DNA of 64,000 bases, from NCBI RefSeq assembly GCF_020080835.1, contig NC_058165.1, forward strand, positions 5,741,771-5,805,770, in the 5' to 3' direction. Shown in pieces: positions 24,430 to 36,300 of the stretch. The notes beneath the pieces are model-generated. The model worked only from the letters and a program-made list of their open reading frames with translations. It had not been told where the DNA came from and did not search any database. The stretch is from Cotesia glomerata (taxonomy: Eukaryota; Arthropoda; Insecta; Hymenoptera; Braconidae). A program made the position numbers and the translations under genes. The number at the start of each line of letters is the position of its first letter. Within the stretch, counting starts at the first letter, position 1.

Positions 24430-26614
24430 CTCCTTAAAAGTTATGGATGAAGATTAAAAAAAAATATTTTTTTTTAATTTATTTAAATTATAATTAAAAG
24501 CTTAATATTAAAAGTAAATTTTATATTCAATTTCAATATATATTTTATTCATGGGAGAAATAGAATTGAGTTCCATTCAATCATACCATGAAATATTTAG
24601 CTAACTTGATACATTAAATTAGCATGGTAATATTTCTAAATCATTATCATCATCACGCATATGTATGGATCCATGATGACGCTGAGAGCATGCGAAGATA
24701 TAATACATCCGTTCAACACATACTCGGATACATATATATATATATATATATCTTATCACGTGTATAAAGAGGGTTTACAGTCATGGTTCAAAGTATATAC
24801 TCTCACCCGCATAAGACGTATTACTGGGTTATGAATTATGGAGTATCTCGGTATAGTAGCTCTCCAAGCTTCTTGAATAGCCGCCAAGATCTTTAGCTAG
24901 CTATCTCATGATTTCAACTAAACTGTGTGTATATACCTTACATGGCTTTCTTTTTTACTAATAACATGCTTTGCCTAGATTCACCTAGATTCACCTAATA
25001 ACATGCTTTGACTAGATTCACCTATTTTCAAATTTTGTAAATTTTTCATTTTTTTGAACCGACGAAATATTTTTATTTACTTTGAAAAAATTCAAGTTCA
25101 ATTTCCGAACACTGGGTGGCGTTTGCAGCGGTGCTGATCGACAGAGACTCTACTTTAGCACCTATTTTATGGACTAGGCCGCAAAGTGTGCCTCCCCTTC
25201 GTTTTCCCAAAAACATAAACTCGATATTATGGTTATACATTTCAATATTATAGTTATCGAATTAATTCAGACTATAGCTTATTTATTATTCACAATTCAA
25301 TACAGTATACCAAAAAATATGACCTAGGTAGTTATCCATGTATCGCCAGCCAGCTTATGATAGTTTAAGGTCTACCTAAAGGGTAATGGAAACTGGTTAA
25401 ACATTAAATATCCCCGGATACTTCGCTAACCCCTTATGCTTGTATACCTAAACTCTCTCAGTTGCGTAAACTTATCTGGACATGAACTTGCAACAAAAAA
25501 TGTGTTTACACAACAAGAATATATGTGCATATCCATATGTGTGCAATATGTATATCCATCGATAATAGTAGTTTCATAGAATATACTCATACATAATATC
25601 GCTTGTACTCATATCTATATCTATATATACATTTTACTTTTGGAAGGTGAACTTCAGTAAACATTCTTGTTAATTGACATTTGGAGTTACTTCTTTATTA
25701 TGCATTTGGGTCTATAGGCTTATTTTGGTATGCATTCAGTATGGGCGCTAGTTTCCGGGCCATTTCATGCTCACATAGTTTCTGTTGATTTATCAAAGTT
25801 AAGTGTAACTCGCTGACTGCAGTGCTGGTGAAAAATTTTCATGTATACCTAGATCATATGGCATGATTTGGTGATATATGGCAAATATCTTCTATTTTCA
25901 ATTTTTTTTTAATTTGTACGTTAATAAATACACAAAAATTGATTAGTACATGATTTAAAAAAAAATTAATGTTAGATGATTTCTTTACGAGGGTAAAATT
26001 ATATTTTTTTCATATTTTATTGCTACAAAGTTTAATACAAAAATAATACACAGTTTATAAGTATGGATAATATATTTTTTTTTATTTTATCTTTATAGAT
26101 GACTCGTGTTGATTTTAGGTATTATTTAGTTATTAGTTTTATAGATTTTAATTTTGTTCTATATTGATTTATAATATATTTAGAAAAAATTTTATTGCAA
26201 AAAACTAAATTATAATTGATTATAATCATTGGATAAAATAATGATTTTTTTTTGTATTTAAATACTTCAAACTTACCTTGCTAGTAAGGAGACGATTTAG
26301 CGATCGTGCGCCACCTGTTGGAAATTTTAACACTAACATGTGTCTCACATGTGCTTTGTTATTAAAAATTATTGGTCCTGTTAAATGTTAATTAAATTAC
26401 GTTTTTAAGTGATGAGAAATTTAAAAAATTCCACACATACAATGGATCAGTCTAGTCTTATTAAAGTATTATTATTTTTTGTCGTAGTATTTATTATAAG
26501 AATTTTACCACGAGGATGTTAACCTTAACAGTAATGTTTTTATTGATATTTTTATCTCTTTCTGTATAAACAATTTTTGTCAAGTATGTCTTATGTAATT
26601 TTTTATAATTCTAC
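24430..26614. other. Intron, AT-rich; short (TA)n at 24730-24751
   Basis: A patch at 25080-25200 is GC-richer and unique. Nothing else recognisable was seen. Confidence 0.35.
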
Positions 26615-26830
26615 TAGAAATTTGAATAGCGCACTACGCGCGCGCCTAAATTTTAACCAATAATGAATCATGGCCCGTTTTTTGCGAGTTTCGACCTTTG
26701 ACTAACTTCAAGACTTTCATCTATTTTATAATATAGGATTCTTACAGTATGCCTGAAGAAGTTGGAAATAAAGCCAACGAAACGTTGCATTTTTAAAAAA
26801 TTTAACATCTTATTGTTTTTGTCCACGTTC
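26615..26830 (+). repeat. Dispersed repeat followed by a hammerhead-like motif
   Basis: 26615-26742 resembles the segment inserted at 4700-4838 (CGCGCGC, then AACCAATAA.GAATCA). It is followed at 26753-26784 by CTGAAGA, a stem TTGG/CCAA, and GAAACG, the order of a hammerhead ribozyme core (CUGANGA, stem II, GAAA). Stems I and III are not evident. Similar motifs occur in Penelope-like retroelements. Confidence 0.35.
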
Positions 26831-27271
26831 TCAAGATTTGTTGTCTAATATTTTAAACACTAATTTTGTTAAAAAATTATATATAGGCATATATAGCTAT
26901 ACTAGGTCTGATAAGAGTATATTAAATCATATTAAAAAATATCAAGCCAAATCAAGGTTACTATAGCTTAATATGCCCATATATGGCATGATATGGCCAA
27001 TTTTGACGTTCTGTCATTTAATTGGATTTATTAAAATTATATCTGGACATATGGAATAGGTTAAACTTAAAAATATTACAGAATGTCATTATCGAAAGTG
27101 AAAAATATAACATTTACTGATAATAAAAAACTTATATGAATCAAATTGTATATAAAACAAAGATTTTATGTTAGTGAATCCAAGCTACTTATCTAAGTTT
27201 TTATGTGAATGCGCGTTTTGAAAAGACAGCATGACTTACGTGTACTGAAAATCGATAGATATAAAACAGCA

Positions 27272-27345
<74 letters not shown>
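27272..27345. repeat. (TA)n microsatellite
   Basis: About 74 bases of TA dinucleotides; Tyr-Ile repeat frames through it on the - strand are artefacts. Confidence 0.95.
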
Positions 27346-27349
<4 letters not shown>

Positions 27350-27920
27350 ACTTTCGAATCAAAGGTATTTTCCGAAGTAACGTGACGAGTTGAGCCAGAA
27401 AGAAGATACATTTTACGAAATTCGCGTCGTAACAATACAAAATATACGGCTAGAACAAAATTCAAAAAAAAGAATCTTTTGACAATCTTAATTATGGATG
27501 TTCCAAATGAACAGAATCAAACAAAAAATTCGCTTTACATTAATACAAAAAAAAATATTAAAACTAAACTCATACACGTATCAGATGTTTTAGCAGCGTT
27601 GAATTTTATCGATAAGGGTTGTGCACGCGGAATATACACGTTTAGGGTAAACAGAAAGTCGAACCAATTCAATCAAACCTTGCGAGCAATAAATCATCTA
27701 CTCTGCTTGCACGCACACCCTACCGTTTGTTTGTACTCGTGTACCAATTAGCGATTGCTACATGTTCGACTTTTTTTTTATATGCGAACACGCTTAAAAT
27801 ATCTAAGTTTTTTTTGTATATTCATAATTGAACAATTTAATTATGTAGGTAGCAATAGTGTTATTGTTATTTTCGGTTGGACCCTACATCGAATATTTTA
27901 ATAGTGCATGAAGAAATATA

Positions 27921-28060
27921 AGGTAAAAGCCCCAATAGATGATCACGTACCAGTATATGATCACTCCATGTATTTGTATATCTATATTCATAAATATAGG
28001 TATACAAATACATGGAGTGATCATATACTGGTACATGATCATCTATTGGGGCTTTCACCT
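27921..28060. mobile_element. 140-bp palindromic MITE, copy 1
   Basis: The whole element is one near-perfect inverted repeat: it starts AGGTAAAAGCCCC and ends GGGGCTTTCACCT, with TA on both sides and arms containing CATGTATTTGTAT. Other copies are at 44564-44703, 61330-61469 and, deleted, 39558-39645. Confidence 0.85.
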
Positions 28061-28061
28061 T

Positions 28062-28424
28062 ACAGAATAGAATTTTTACTTAAATAAAAAAAATTTGCAT
28101 ACTCATACTTTAATTTCTGATCAAATGAAATTCTTTTTCTGAACTTATCAATCAAAATAAGAAAAAAAGTTTGGGAAATCCAAAAGTCTACCCAGAAAAG
28201 AAAGGTTCTGTGCATGTGTTGTAAACGAACCTTATGTACATAGATATAGATATACAAACAATAAGTGGATTTTAGTTTATTGCTAATTATAATTAAACTA
28301 CATTGAATTAGACCGTGATCTTCGAAAGGACTTAGTTTTGGATAATACTGAAGCGTATAAAAAAAATGGACTTGATCAGTTGTTTTTTTGGTAGTTATCG
28401 TGACCACGCCAGTTTCCATACATA
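28062..28424. repeat. Dispersed repeat flanking the 28425 element, left part
   Basis: It matches 39180-39359 (TAAGTGGATTTTAGTTTATTG to CCAGTTTCCATACA) and, at 28150-28240, matches 37675-37840. It continues at 30036-30310 after the inserted element. Confidence 0.7.
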
Positions 28425-30034
28425 GGGGAACCTGGGGCACGAAGGCCCGCCTGGGGCACGACGGCCCCCCTCAAAAATTAAGTAAAAATTTTTTTTTTCT
28501 AATTTCAGTCAAGTTATGACCTCTATCATATTTTTATGATATTTTGGGCCAATATGTGATATGTGGGGCAAAATGGACCACTCGAAAAAAAAATTGTCCC
28601 GAAAAAAAAAGTTTTTCTTTTCGAATTGTGATAAATTTGTGATAAAATGAATTAGAAAAATTTAATTGAACTAAAAAATTGAATCATTCAGAGGAGAGTA
28701 GTACACGACAACCCCTGGGGCATAACGGCTTCTCTCATAAATTAGGTAAAAATTTTTTTTTTCCATTTTCCGTCAAGTTATGACCTCTATGATGTTTTTA
28801 TGATATTTTGGGCCAATATGTGATATGTGGGGCATAATGGGCCACTTGAAAAAAAAAATGTCACGAAAAAATTGTTTTTTTTTTTTTAATTGTGATAAAT
28901 TTAAAGAATTCTTTATTTTAGGCCTTTTTAGGTCAATGGTATTTATCTTGGGTAAAATGAATTAGAAAGAATTTAATGGAACTGAAAAATTTCACAAAAA
29001 GTTGAATTATATAGCTTATAAAAACTTGAATTATATAGCTTATAAAAACTTGAAAACACAGTTTTTTAAAATTAAAACAGTAATTATCATATTATTAGTT
29101 ATTGACCACGGTATCCTCTGCACCAGGCAGAAACCCAATCTCAAAGTTTTATTTGAATTCCTCCCAGGATGTCTTACTCTACGCATTTCATATTTTTAAT
29201 TTTGATTTGATAAAAATATAGAAAAAAAAGGTCTGGTTCAAGATATTACGTATCTTAAAAGCTCAATCTGAAAACTCGTGATTTTAATCAATGTAAACTA
29301 ATGTAACCAATTTATTGCTAAATAACATCTCTGTATTTTTTCTTGTACGTACGTAGGTAGGTTTAAAACCTCTAAGTGCAATAAAAGAAATTAATTATAG
29401 TATTAATTATTATTTATTATAAATGTTTGATAATTAGGAAATCACATCGAGATAATTAAATGAATATATGATTATTCGCAATGATCACAGACATATTCGT
29501 TAGAATAATATTCGCCAATACCTGCGCAAAAATCATGAGACCATATTTATTAAAATTTTTACACTGAATCCATGACTCTGTGGATTCTGAGTAAAGTCCA
29601 TTGCAATAAAGACAATGGCAATCATCATTTTTACATTTTAAATGTTTTTTTTTTCAAGTTTTTTAATTTTGATTTTATTTTTTTTTTCTGTTTAAATGAG
29701 GTCTTTTTTTTTGCTTCATTTTGATTTTTTTCTTTGAGTTCTCGGCGATCCTTAAGACTCGTAAGAATCCTGGTTTCTCCTCGACGACGTTTTCTGGGAG
29801 GAGAATCTCTAGATTTTGATGGTAATTGTTTCAGTGAAAAAAAATTTTTTTTATATGAATTTTTGGGGAGGGGGCCGTCCGTCGTACCCCAGAAAAAAAA
29901 AAATTTTTTTTTTCGATTTTTTCCAAAATTTCGACTGATTCATTCGAAATAGACGGAAAATAAAAGAATTTGATGGTTAAAAGCCACAAAAAGGAAAAAT
30001 CGGCTTAAGGGGGCCGTCGTGCCCCAGGCTCCCC
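28425..30034. mobile_element. GGGGAACCTGGGGCACGA transposon, 1.6 kb, non-autonomous
   Basis: The termini GGGGAACCTGGGGCACGA and, inverted, GGGGAGCCTGGGGCACGA are flanked by TA. The paralogous empty site is at 39358-39359. Two internal copies (about 28500-28590 and 28765-28860) of a GACCTCTAT...GGGCCAATATGTG block act as subterminal repeats. No transposase frame is present. Confidence 0.85.
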
Positions 30035-30035
30035 T

Positions 30036-32039
30036 ACATCAAACACACGGACGCCCACGGAATAATTTTTTTAAACATTGTTTTTATTTATTTAAAAAGC
30101 AAAATGTCTTTTAAAAATGTCATAAGTGTTGAAACTAGTGTTTTTCCATGACATTTATGTGTAAATATTATTCTACAAGTGCGATAGAAGATAAATAGAG
30201 ACAATTTTAAATAAAAAAATCACTTGATTTTTGTAAGGCGAGAGTAGAGCACTACCTCATCTGCTTCGCTTATGAGGCGTGCAATTTTGTCTCCTGCTTA
30301 TTTATATGATAAAATGAGTTTTTTAAATCAAATTTAGTATCATTGGAAAGGTTGAGACCTGAATTAGCACCTTTTTAATATTTCATATGTTTTTTAAAAA
30401 AGTCAATTCATTATAAGTTTTCGAAGTAGTTATAAATAGATTCGAATTTAGCGATAAACAAAATTTGTTTATTTATTTATTTTGTTTTGTGCATGTCAAT
30501 GTGGTTATACGACAAAAATTAATATATATAATTAAGAGACTAAGAAAAATTTTTTAACGGATTTATCTTTATCGTAAATTGGGTTTGATGTTTTTTCAGC
30601 GACAGTCATTTATGATTTAAATAATTGAGGGAGTAAGAAAAATTTTGCAACAAGCATATTATTATTTTTAAAGGAATTTTTATAATTTAATTTAGTATCA
30701 TCAGAAAGGTCTTGATAAGAATTAGTGCCTTTTGATTTTATATATTTTTCAGTAGTCAATTTTTTATGTCAAGTTTCTGAAGGAGTATTTAATGGTTTGC
30801 TGGTTCTATAAATTTGAGCCATCACATTTGTCCATAAAATTATTTGTAATTGATCCTGTGAAAGCACTATTATTTTTAAAATTTATTTAAAAAGTACCCA
30901 AACTACTATTGTGATTATAAAAATCAAAAAATCATTAAGCCAAAGTCTTCTTATTAATAATCCGTAAATTTGGGCAGTCACGTAGTGACTGCAGGTTACA
31001 GTTACTAGCATTATATAAAACAAATAACTCTTTATAGTAAATAAGTAAATTTTTATGATGACAAAACGTAGTACAAGTGTTCAAATTACGTTCAAAACTC
31101 GTTCTAAAAAGTTTTAAAACTAAAACTACGACTGCACACTTGAAATAACTAAATTTCTGCGGAGATCTAGTGCTAGCGAGACATAAAGCTTTAAAGGGAA
31201 AAAATCTAATAGACTACTGACGCGGAATCGAGTTTAGACCCTCTAAGAAACTAACGCTCGCTTCGCGAACCGATTCTGTGTACCATCGATAGATATCACC
31301 CTATTTCGAGAATAAAATTCTGTTCACATTTGAATCACCTAGGTAATACAATCTATTAGCTCGCCCTAACAACAGCCAATGCCTCTGATGTTTTGCAGTG
31401 ACATTTTTTTTGTATGCTAGCATATTCATTTTTATGAGCTCTAGAATATTTGAAAAAAAAAATATTTTCTCATCCAGAAATTTGAAAATAAAATAACCAA
31501 ATTTTTTATCTTGTTTGTAGAATACAAAATTTTTGTTTTTTTTTTCTTTTTGTATACTTTGGTACATATACATATGTTTATATTGACACACTAACTATAG
31601 AATGAAAAGTATTGACAGAAGACCAAAAAAAGATGTACGTAGTCTATTGGAGTGATCATTCGTTTTGATAAGTCGGTATACAATAGATCGAATATAGACG
31701 TACTATTTATACTTATCTTTTCAGTGTATTCTGCTAGCTATGTTAGATAAAATCTTAACTTTTTTAGGTATTGTAAAATAAACTAAATTATTTTAAATGC
31801 AACTTAATACTTTGCAAAATTGAAACCTTATTTTTTAACTTAGTTGAAGAAATTGAAAATTTTTTATGATTGAAATTTCATTTTGAATATTTTTTGAATT
31901 TTTACAAAAATTCTTATAATTTTTATAGATTCAAAAATTATTTTGAGAAAAATAATAAATTAATTGATTTGTTTGAAATTTTAAACAATTTTATTTTTTA
32001 ACTGAAGAAATATAAATTTCTGTCACCGTAACTTTCTTG
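30036..32039. repeat. Right part of the dispersed repeat, then unassigned intron
   Basis: 30036-30310 matches 39360-39510 and 40240-40330, including GCTTCGCTTATGAGGCGTGC. The remainder to 32039 is AT-rich with nothing recognisable. Confidence 0.5.
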
Positions 32040-32640
32040 TTGAAAAAGTTTTTTAAATTAAGTAAAAAAAAAAATTTTGGATGAAAATTCGCAAATTGTC
32101 TATCTAAAATTGTAATTTTTCAAAATAAATTTTGTGCAAATATGAAAAAATTTTTTGAAAAAAATAAGCAATTATTGGTTTAATTTGTTAAAAATAAGCA
32201 ATTATTGTAGGAAGCAATTATTGGTTTAATTTGTTAAAAATTTTAAACACTTTAATACAATAAAAATTTTTTGTAGAAAAAAATTTTTTTAGATTTGGGA
32301 ACAAAATCAATTTTGAATTAAAATTAGCGAGTTGTCTATCTAAAATTGTAATTTTTCAAAATAAATTTTGTGCAAATATTAAAAAATTTTTTTAGTCAAA
32401 TTAAAGATAAAGAATGTCACTAAGAAAAAAATTTTTTTTGGAAAAAATAAGCAATTTTTGTAAGAAGCAATTATTGGTTTAATTTGTTAAAAATTTTAAA
32501 CACTTTTAAATAATAAAAATTTTTCTCATTAACTTTTTTATTGAAAAAAAATTAATTTTGGATTAAAATTAGCAAGTTGTCTAACTAATTTTTTTTTTTT
32601 CCAAATCAAAAATTAATTTTTTCCCAATAAGAAAGTTGCT
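32040..32640. repeat. AT-rich direct repeats, inverted copy at 15170-15540
   Basis: The block AGCAATTATTGGTTTAATTT recurs at least three times here, and AAATAAATTTTGTGCAAATA twice. Confidence 0.55.
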
Positions 32641-33304
32641 ATCAGAAAAACTTTTATTTATTAACCTGAGAAATAAAATTGTTCCAAGTTTTCAAGAAAT
32701 TTATGTCTTGTTACCATAACGCCAATTTTTTTCAAAAGAAATATTTTCTCTCAGTTTCAAATTTCCAAATAAATTTTTTTTTAAATCGTCAAGCTTTTGA
32801 GCAATTTAAACTGTTAATAATTCAATTAATTCCCTTTAAATTTCCTCAAAATCTCACCGAGATAACATATATATAGGCGCTGATAAAGGGTTAAACAGAA
32901 ATCTCCAATCAAGAATGAAAAAGTAGCGCTTAAAAACTAACTATCCTATAATGTAGGACATTGCTAAATACTTGTAATGGAGTTTGTAGAGAACCGTGAA
33001 ACGCTTGTTCAGTCCTAAAGGTCGAATAGGTATGAGGGTATGGCGGCAGGTTTTAATCTAGAGAAATGCTGAATAATACAGACAGGTAGAGAGTAGCGAT
33101 GGAGGTAGTGGCGGCACCGGGGGCTCCAATTGGCTTATGCAGTATTCAACGCAAGCTTTCCAGCCGCTAGTACCTCTCGTCTTCTCTAATTAAGTTTTGC
33201 TTCGTGCTGAAGAGCGTTAAACACATTGTCAACCATTTAACTTTTTCAACAACAGTCTGTTAAAACTAACCACGTACAATGATTGTTTTTTCTTTGCTTT
33301 CCAG
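32641..33304 (+). other. Unique intronic sequence just upstream of knot exon a
   Basis: 32950-33190 is GC-richer, unique, and contains GGCGGCACCGGGGGCTCC. It encodes nothing recognisable in phase with the exon and may be a conserved regulatory element. Confidence 0.35.
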
Positions 33305-33386
33305 GTTCTTTCTCAAGTTCTTCCTCAAGTGTAACCAAAATTGTCTCAAAAATGCTGGCAATCCGAGAGATATGCGACGATTTCAG
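33305..33386 (+). CDS. kn: knot exon a: DNA-binding domain segment
   Basis: The acceptor is a pyrimidine tract ending CCAG at 33304 and the donor is GTCAGT at 33387. The exon has one base completing a split codon followed by 27 residues, FFLKFFLKCNQNCLKNAG onward to RDMRRFQ. This block is nearly invariant in COE proteins and lies directly after the zinc-knuckle exon, which is not in the window. Confidence 0.96.
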
Positions 33387-36300
33387 GTCAGTTATTTTAC
33401 TTTTTATTGCTAATCTTTTATTTTATCAACTTTGCCTCTTTACTATGTTACCTTCTATCTACGTCGATCAAATTACATCCATCGAATCTAATCCGATAAA
33501 TTTAGATCTGATTAAAATCATCGGTACAAGAAGTGATTTGAACGAAGTAATAGGATGACCTCATTTCTACTTAATTTACCAATGCTAAAGCAACTTATCC
33601 ATCTGAGTATTTTTAACTTTTTGCTATGAAAAATAATGATTTAAAAAAAAAAAGAATTTTTCTCTTTACAATATTTCTTATGCTAAGAAAAAAACTTGGC
33701 ATTGCTCTACTAACAATACGCGGTATTTTGCTCACACGGAAAAAAATAAATAGTAAATGCAACATGATGCAGTCTTGGTAAATAAACATGATGAAGTCAT
33801 GTTGCAGCCACATGATTAGTCATGTTTCAGCTGCATGACGATCATGTTGCGGTAGCATGAGAAAAATCATGTGGCAGCAACATGATTTTCATGTAGCCTC
33901 AATAGCATGAAATTAAGCTGCAACAACTAAATATTTATGGTTCAGAAAAATTATTTATTATCAAGCAACTAGATTTTTTCGGATTTATAATATTTACAAA
34001 ATTCACAATATTTATACAGTATTTATAAAATTTATGTAATAGCGAACGTTGTTTTTCTTGTCATGTATGGTATAACACCGAAAGCATTTGATCGTCATTA
34101 TCATGCGATAAATACTGGAATGTAAAAATAAATAGTCACGCTAATTATGTAAGGAACCTTAATCTTTTACCTCCAATTGTAGCTTGTCTATTGATAAAAA
34201 AAAAGGCTTGAATTATGTTGTAACAAGACACTTAATTTGAAAATAATAACAATTAATAATAATTTAATTACTTTTATCACAAACCAAAGCTATTGGCAAT
34301 AAAAATTGTATAAAATTTGAATAAGTAAAGATATCGCTTTCATCTGCAATATTATAAATCCGAAAAAATCTAGTTACTTTATAATAACTAATGTTTCTGA
34401 AGCATAAATATTTAGTTGTTGCAGCTTAATTTTGTGCTATTAAGGCTGCATGAAAATCATGTCGTTACCACATGATTTTTCTCATGCTACTACAACATAA
34501 TTGTCATGTATCCGAAACATGACAAATCATGTGGCTGCAACATGATTTTTCTCATGCTACTGCAACATGATTTTTCTCATGCTACTGCAACATGATTGTC
34601 ATGTAGCCGAAACATGACAAATCATGTGGTTGCAACATGATTTTTCTCATGCTACTGCAACATGATTTTTCTCATGCTACTGCAACATGATTTTTCTCAT
34701 GCTACTGCAACATGATTGTCATGTAGCCGAAACATGACAAATCATTTGGCTGCAACATGATTTAATTATGTTCATTTACCAAGACTGCATCATGTTACAT
34801 TTACTATTTATTTTTTCCGTGCAATACTATACTTATACTGCTCAAAAGTATACCTATACTCAGTTAGCGTCATAGAAAGTTTATTTCTAATGTATATAAC
34901 TCAAATTTGTAAAAAATACAACAAATTAATAGGAAATAGCAAATTTTTTAAACTTCATGCTACTACCCGCTACTACCACTTCCCCGGGCGTGCTAAAAGA
35001 AGTATGCCTATACTGATTATCATAATACTTCAATTTACTATAGTCAGAATACCGAATGCAAAATGGAATTATTATAACCTCACTTTACTGACATAATTTT
35101 ATTTTTTAATAAGTATTCAAATTAATAAAAGTTGAAATTATAAGTTTAATAATAAATGTTAATTTTAAAGTTGTATCAAGAATTATAATTACTTATAATA
35201 AATTGTTTAAATTTATTTTCTGAGTATATATTATAAATACAGTGGTAATCAATATAAACAAGACGACATACGCGGGAAAACTCTAAATTTACTGTAATAT
35301 TACTACTTAAGGTATAGATTTCAAACTAAACTCGGTATTGCTCTGAAAACTATACTGGTACACTGAAAAAAAAGTTTTCTACGCTTCAGGATACAGTATC
35401 ACTACTGTCACTATACGCCCGTTACGAAACACTGGATCGCTATGGTCACTATCCGTTTAGCTAATTTAGCGATCTATTGAATACACCTAGCGGTGACGGA
35501 GGAGCTGACTTTGCATAATTTATTATTGATGTTTCAAATAATGATTTATATGATCGAAGCCAAGTTTTAAATATTTTATCCAGTAATAATAATTACGACA
35601 ATAATCACCATGCACTTAATAATTGTCGATAAACAATGACAAATGAGGTTAGGAACTTACGCCGAAGACACTGGCGTTTCGAGGTTAGATCGCGACCGTC
35701 AGGATCCGTTCCCCGATTATAGCGATATGCCGTTCACGATACAACGGATAGTGAAGCGTAGAAAACTTTTTTTTCAGTGTATTTTGATAATCACATTACG
35801 TATTTTCACTATAACAAAACTCCTCGATAATATTTTGTATACTGATAGGAATAATACTTTTTTTTCAGTGCATTATCTTAATAAATATATTGAAATCATA
35901 GTGATTAACGAATTTGATGAAGAAAGTAATTCATTTGAAAAAAATCAAGCTTTTATGAAGAAACATGTCATTTTTTTCTATTTAACAGAAAAATATTGAT
36001 TAAAATTGTTCACTTAAAAAATTAGAACAATTTACTAAAAGTAAAAAACAAAATTGTTTCTGTAAAGACAAAAATAAACATGTAAATTGAGAATCTTCTC
36101 TAAAATAAGTCTTTTTTCGAGTATTGGTGATAGCGGCATTATTAGTATGCCAGGAAACTTGTGTAATTTAAAAGCTAGCAATTAGCTCAGTGCATGGAAT
36201 AATCACTACGCTTTTTTCCATCTTTTTCCATCCTTAATCTTTTATGTAACGCTTTTGTGTACATTTTTATAAGCACTTAAGCTAAATCATTGATTAATGA

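Larger units (their letters stand above)
1..33304 (+). other. kn: Giant knot intron (5' boundary outside the window)
   Basis: No exon encoding the earlier COE DNA-binding domain or the zinc knuckle could be found on the + strand in these 33.3 kb, while the next exon starts in mid-codon. The stretch is therefore read as intron. It holds many inverted-repeat elements (listed separately), AT-rich filler, and several unique GC-richer islands that are candidates for enhancers. The alternative is that a short, poorly recognised 5' exon lies within it. Confidence 0.7.
33650..36150. repeat. About 1-kb dispersed repeat, copy 2, with two insertions (knot intron)
   Basis: This is collinear with 20150-21275 except for the elements at 33735-34821 and 35361-35779. 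It lies in the 3.4-kb intron between knot exons a and b. Confidence 0.75.

Noticed and set aside
27193..27465. Ile-Tyr repeat frames on the - strand
   Set aside because: They are translations of a (TA)n microsatellite.
35643..35999. 118-residue frame
   Set aside because: It crosses the terminus of the 35361-35779 MITE into the flanking repeat.
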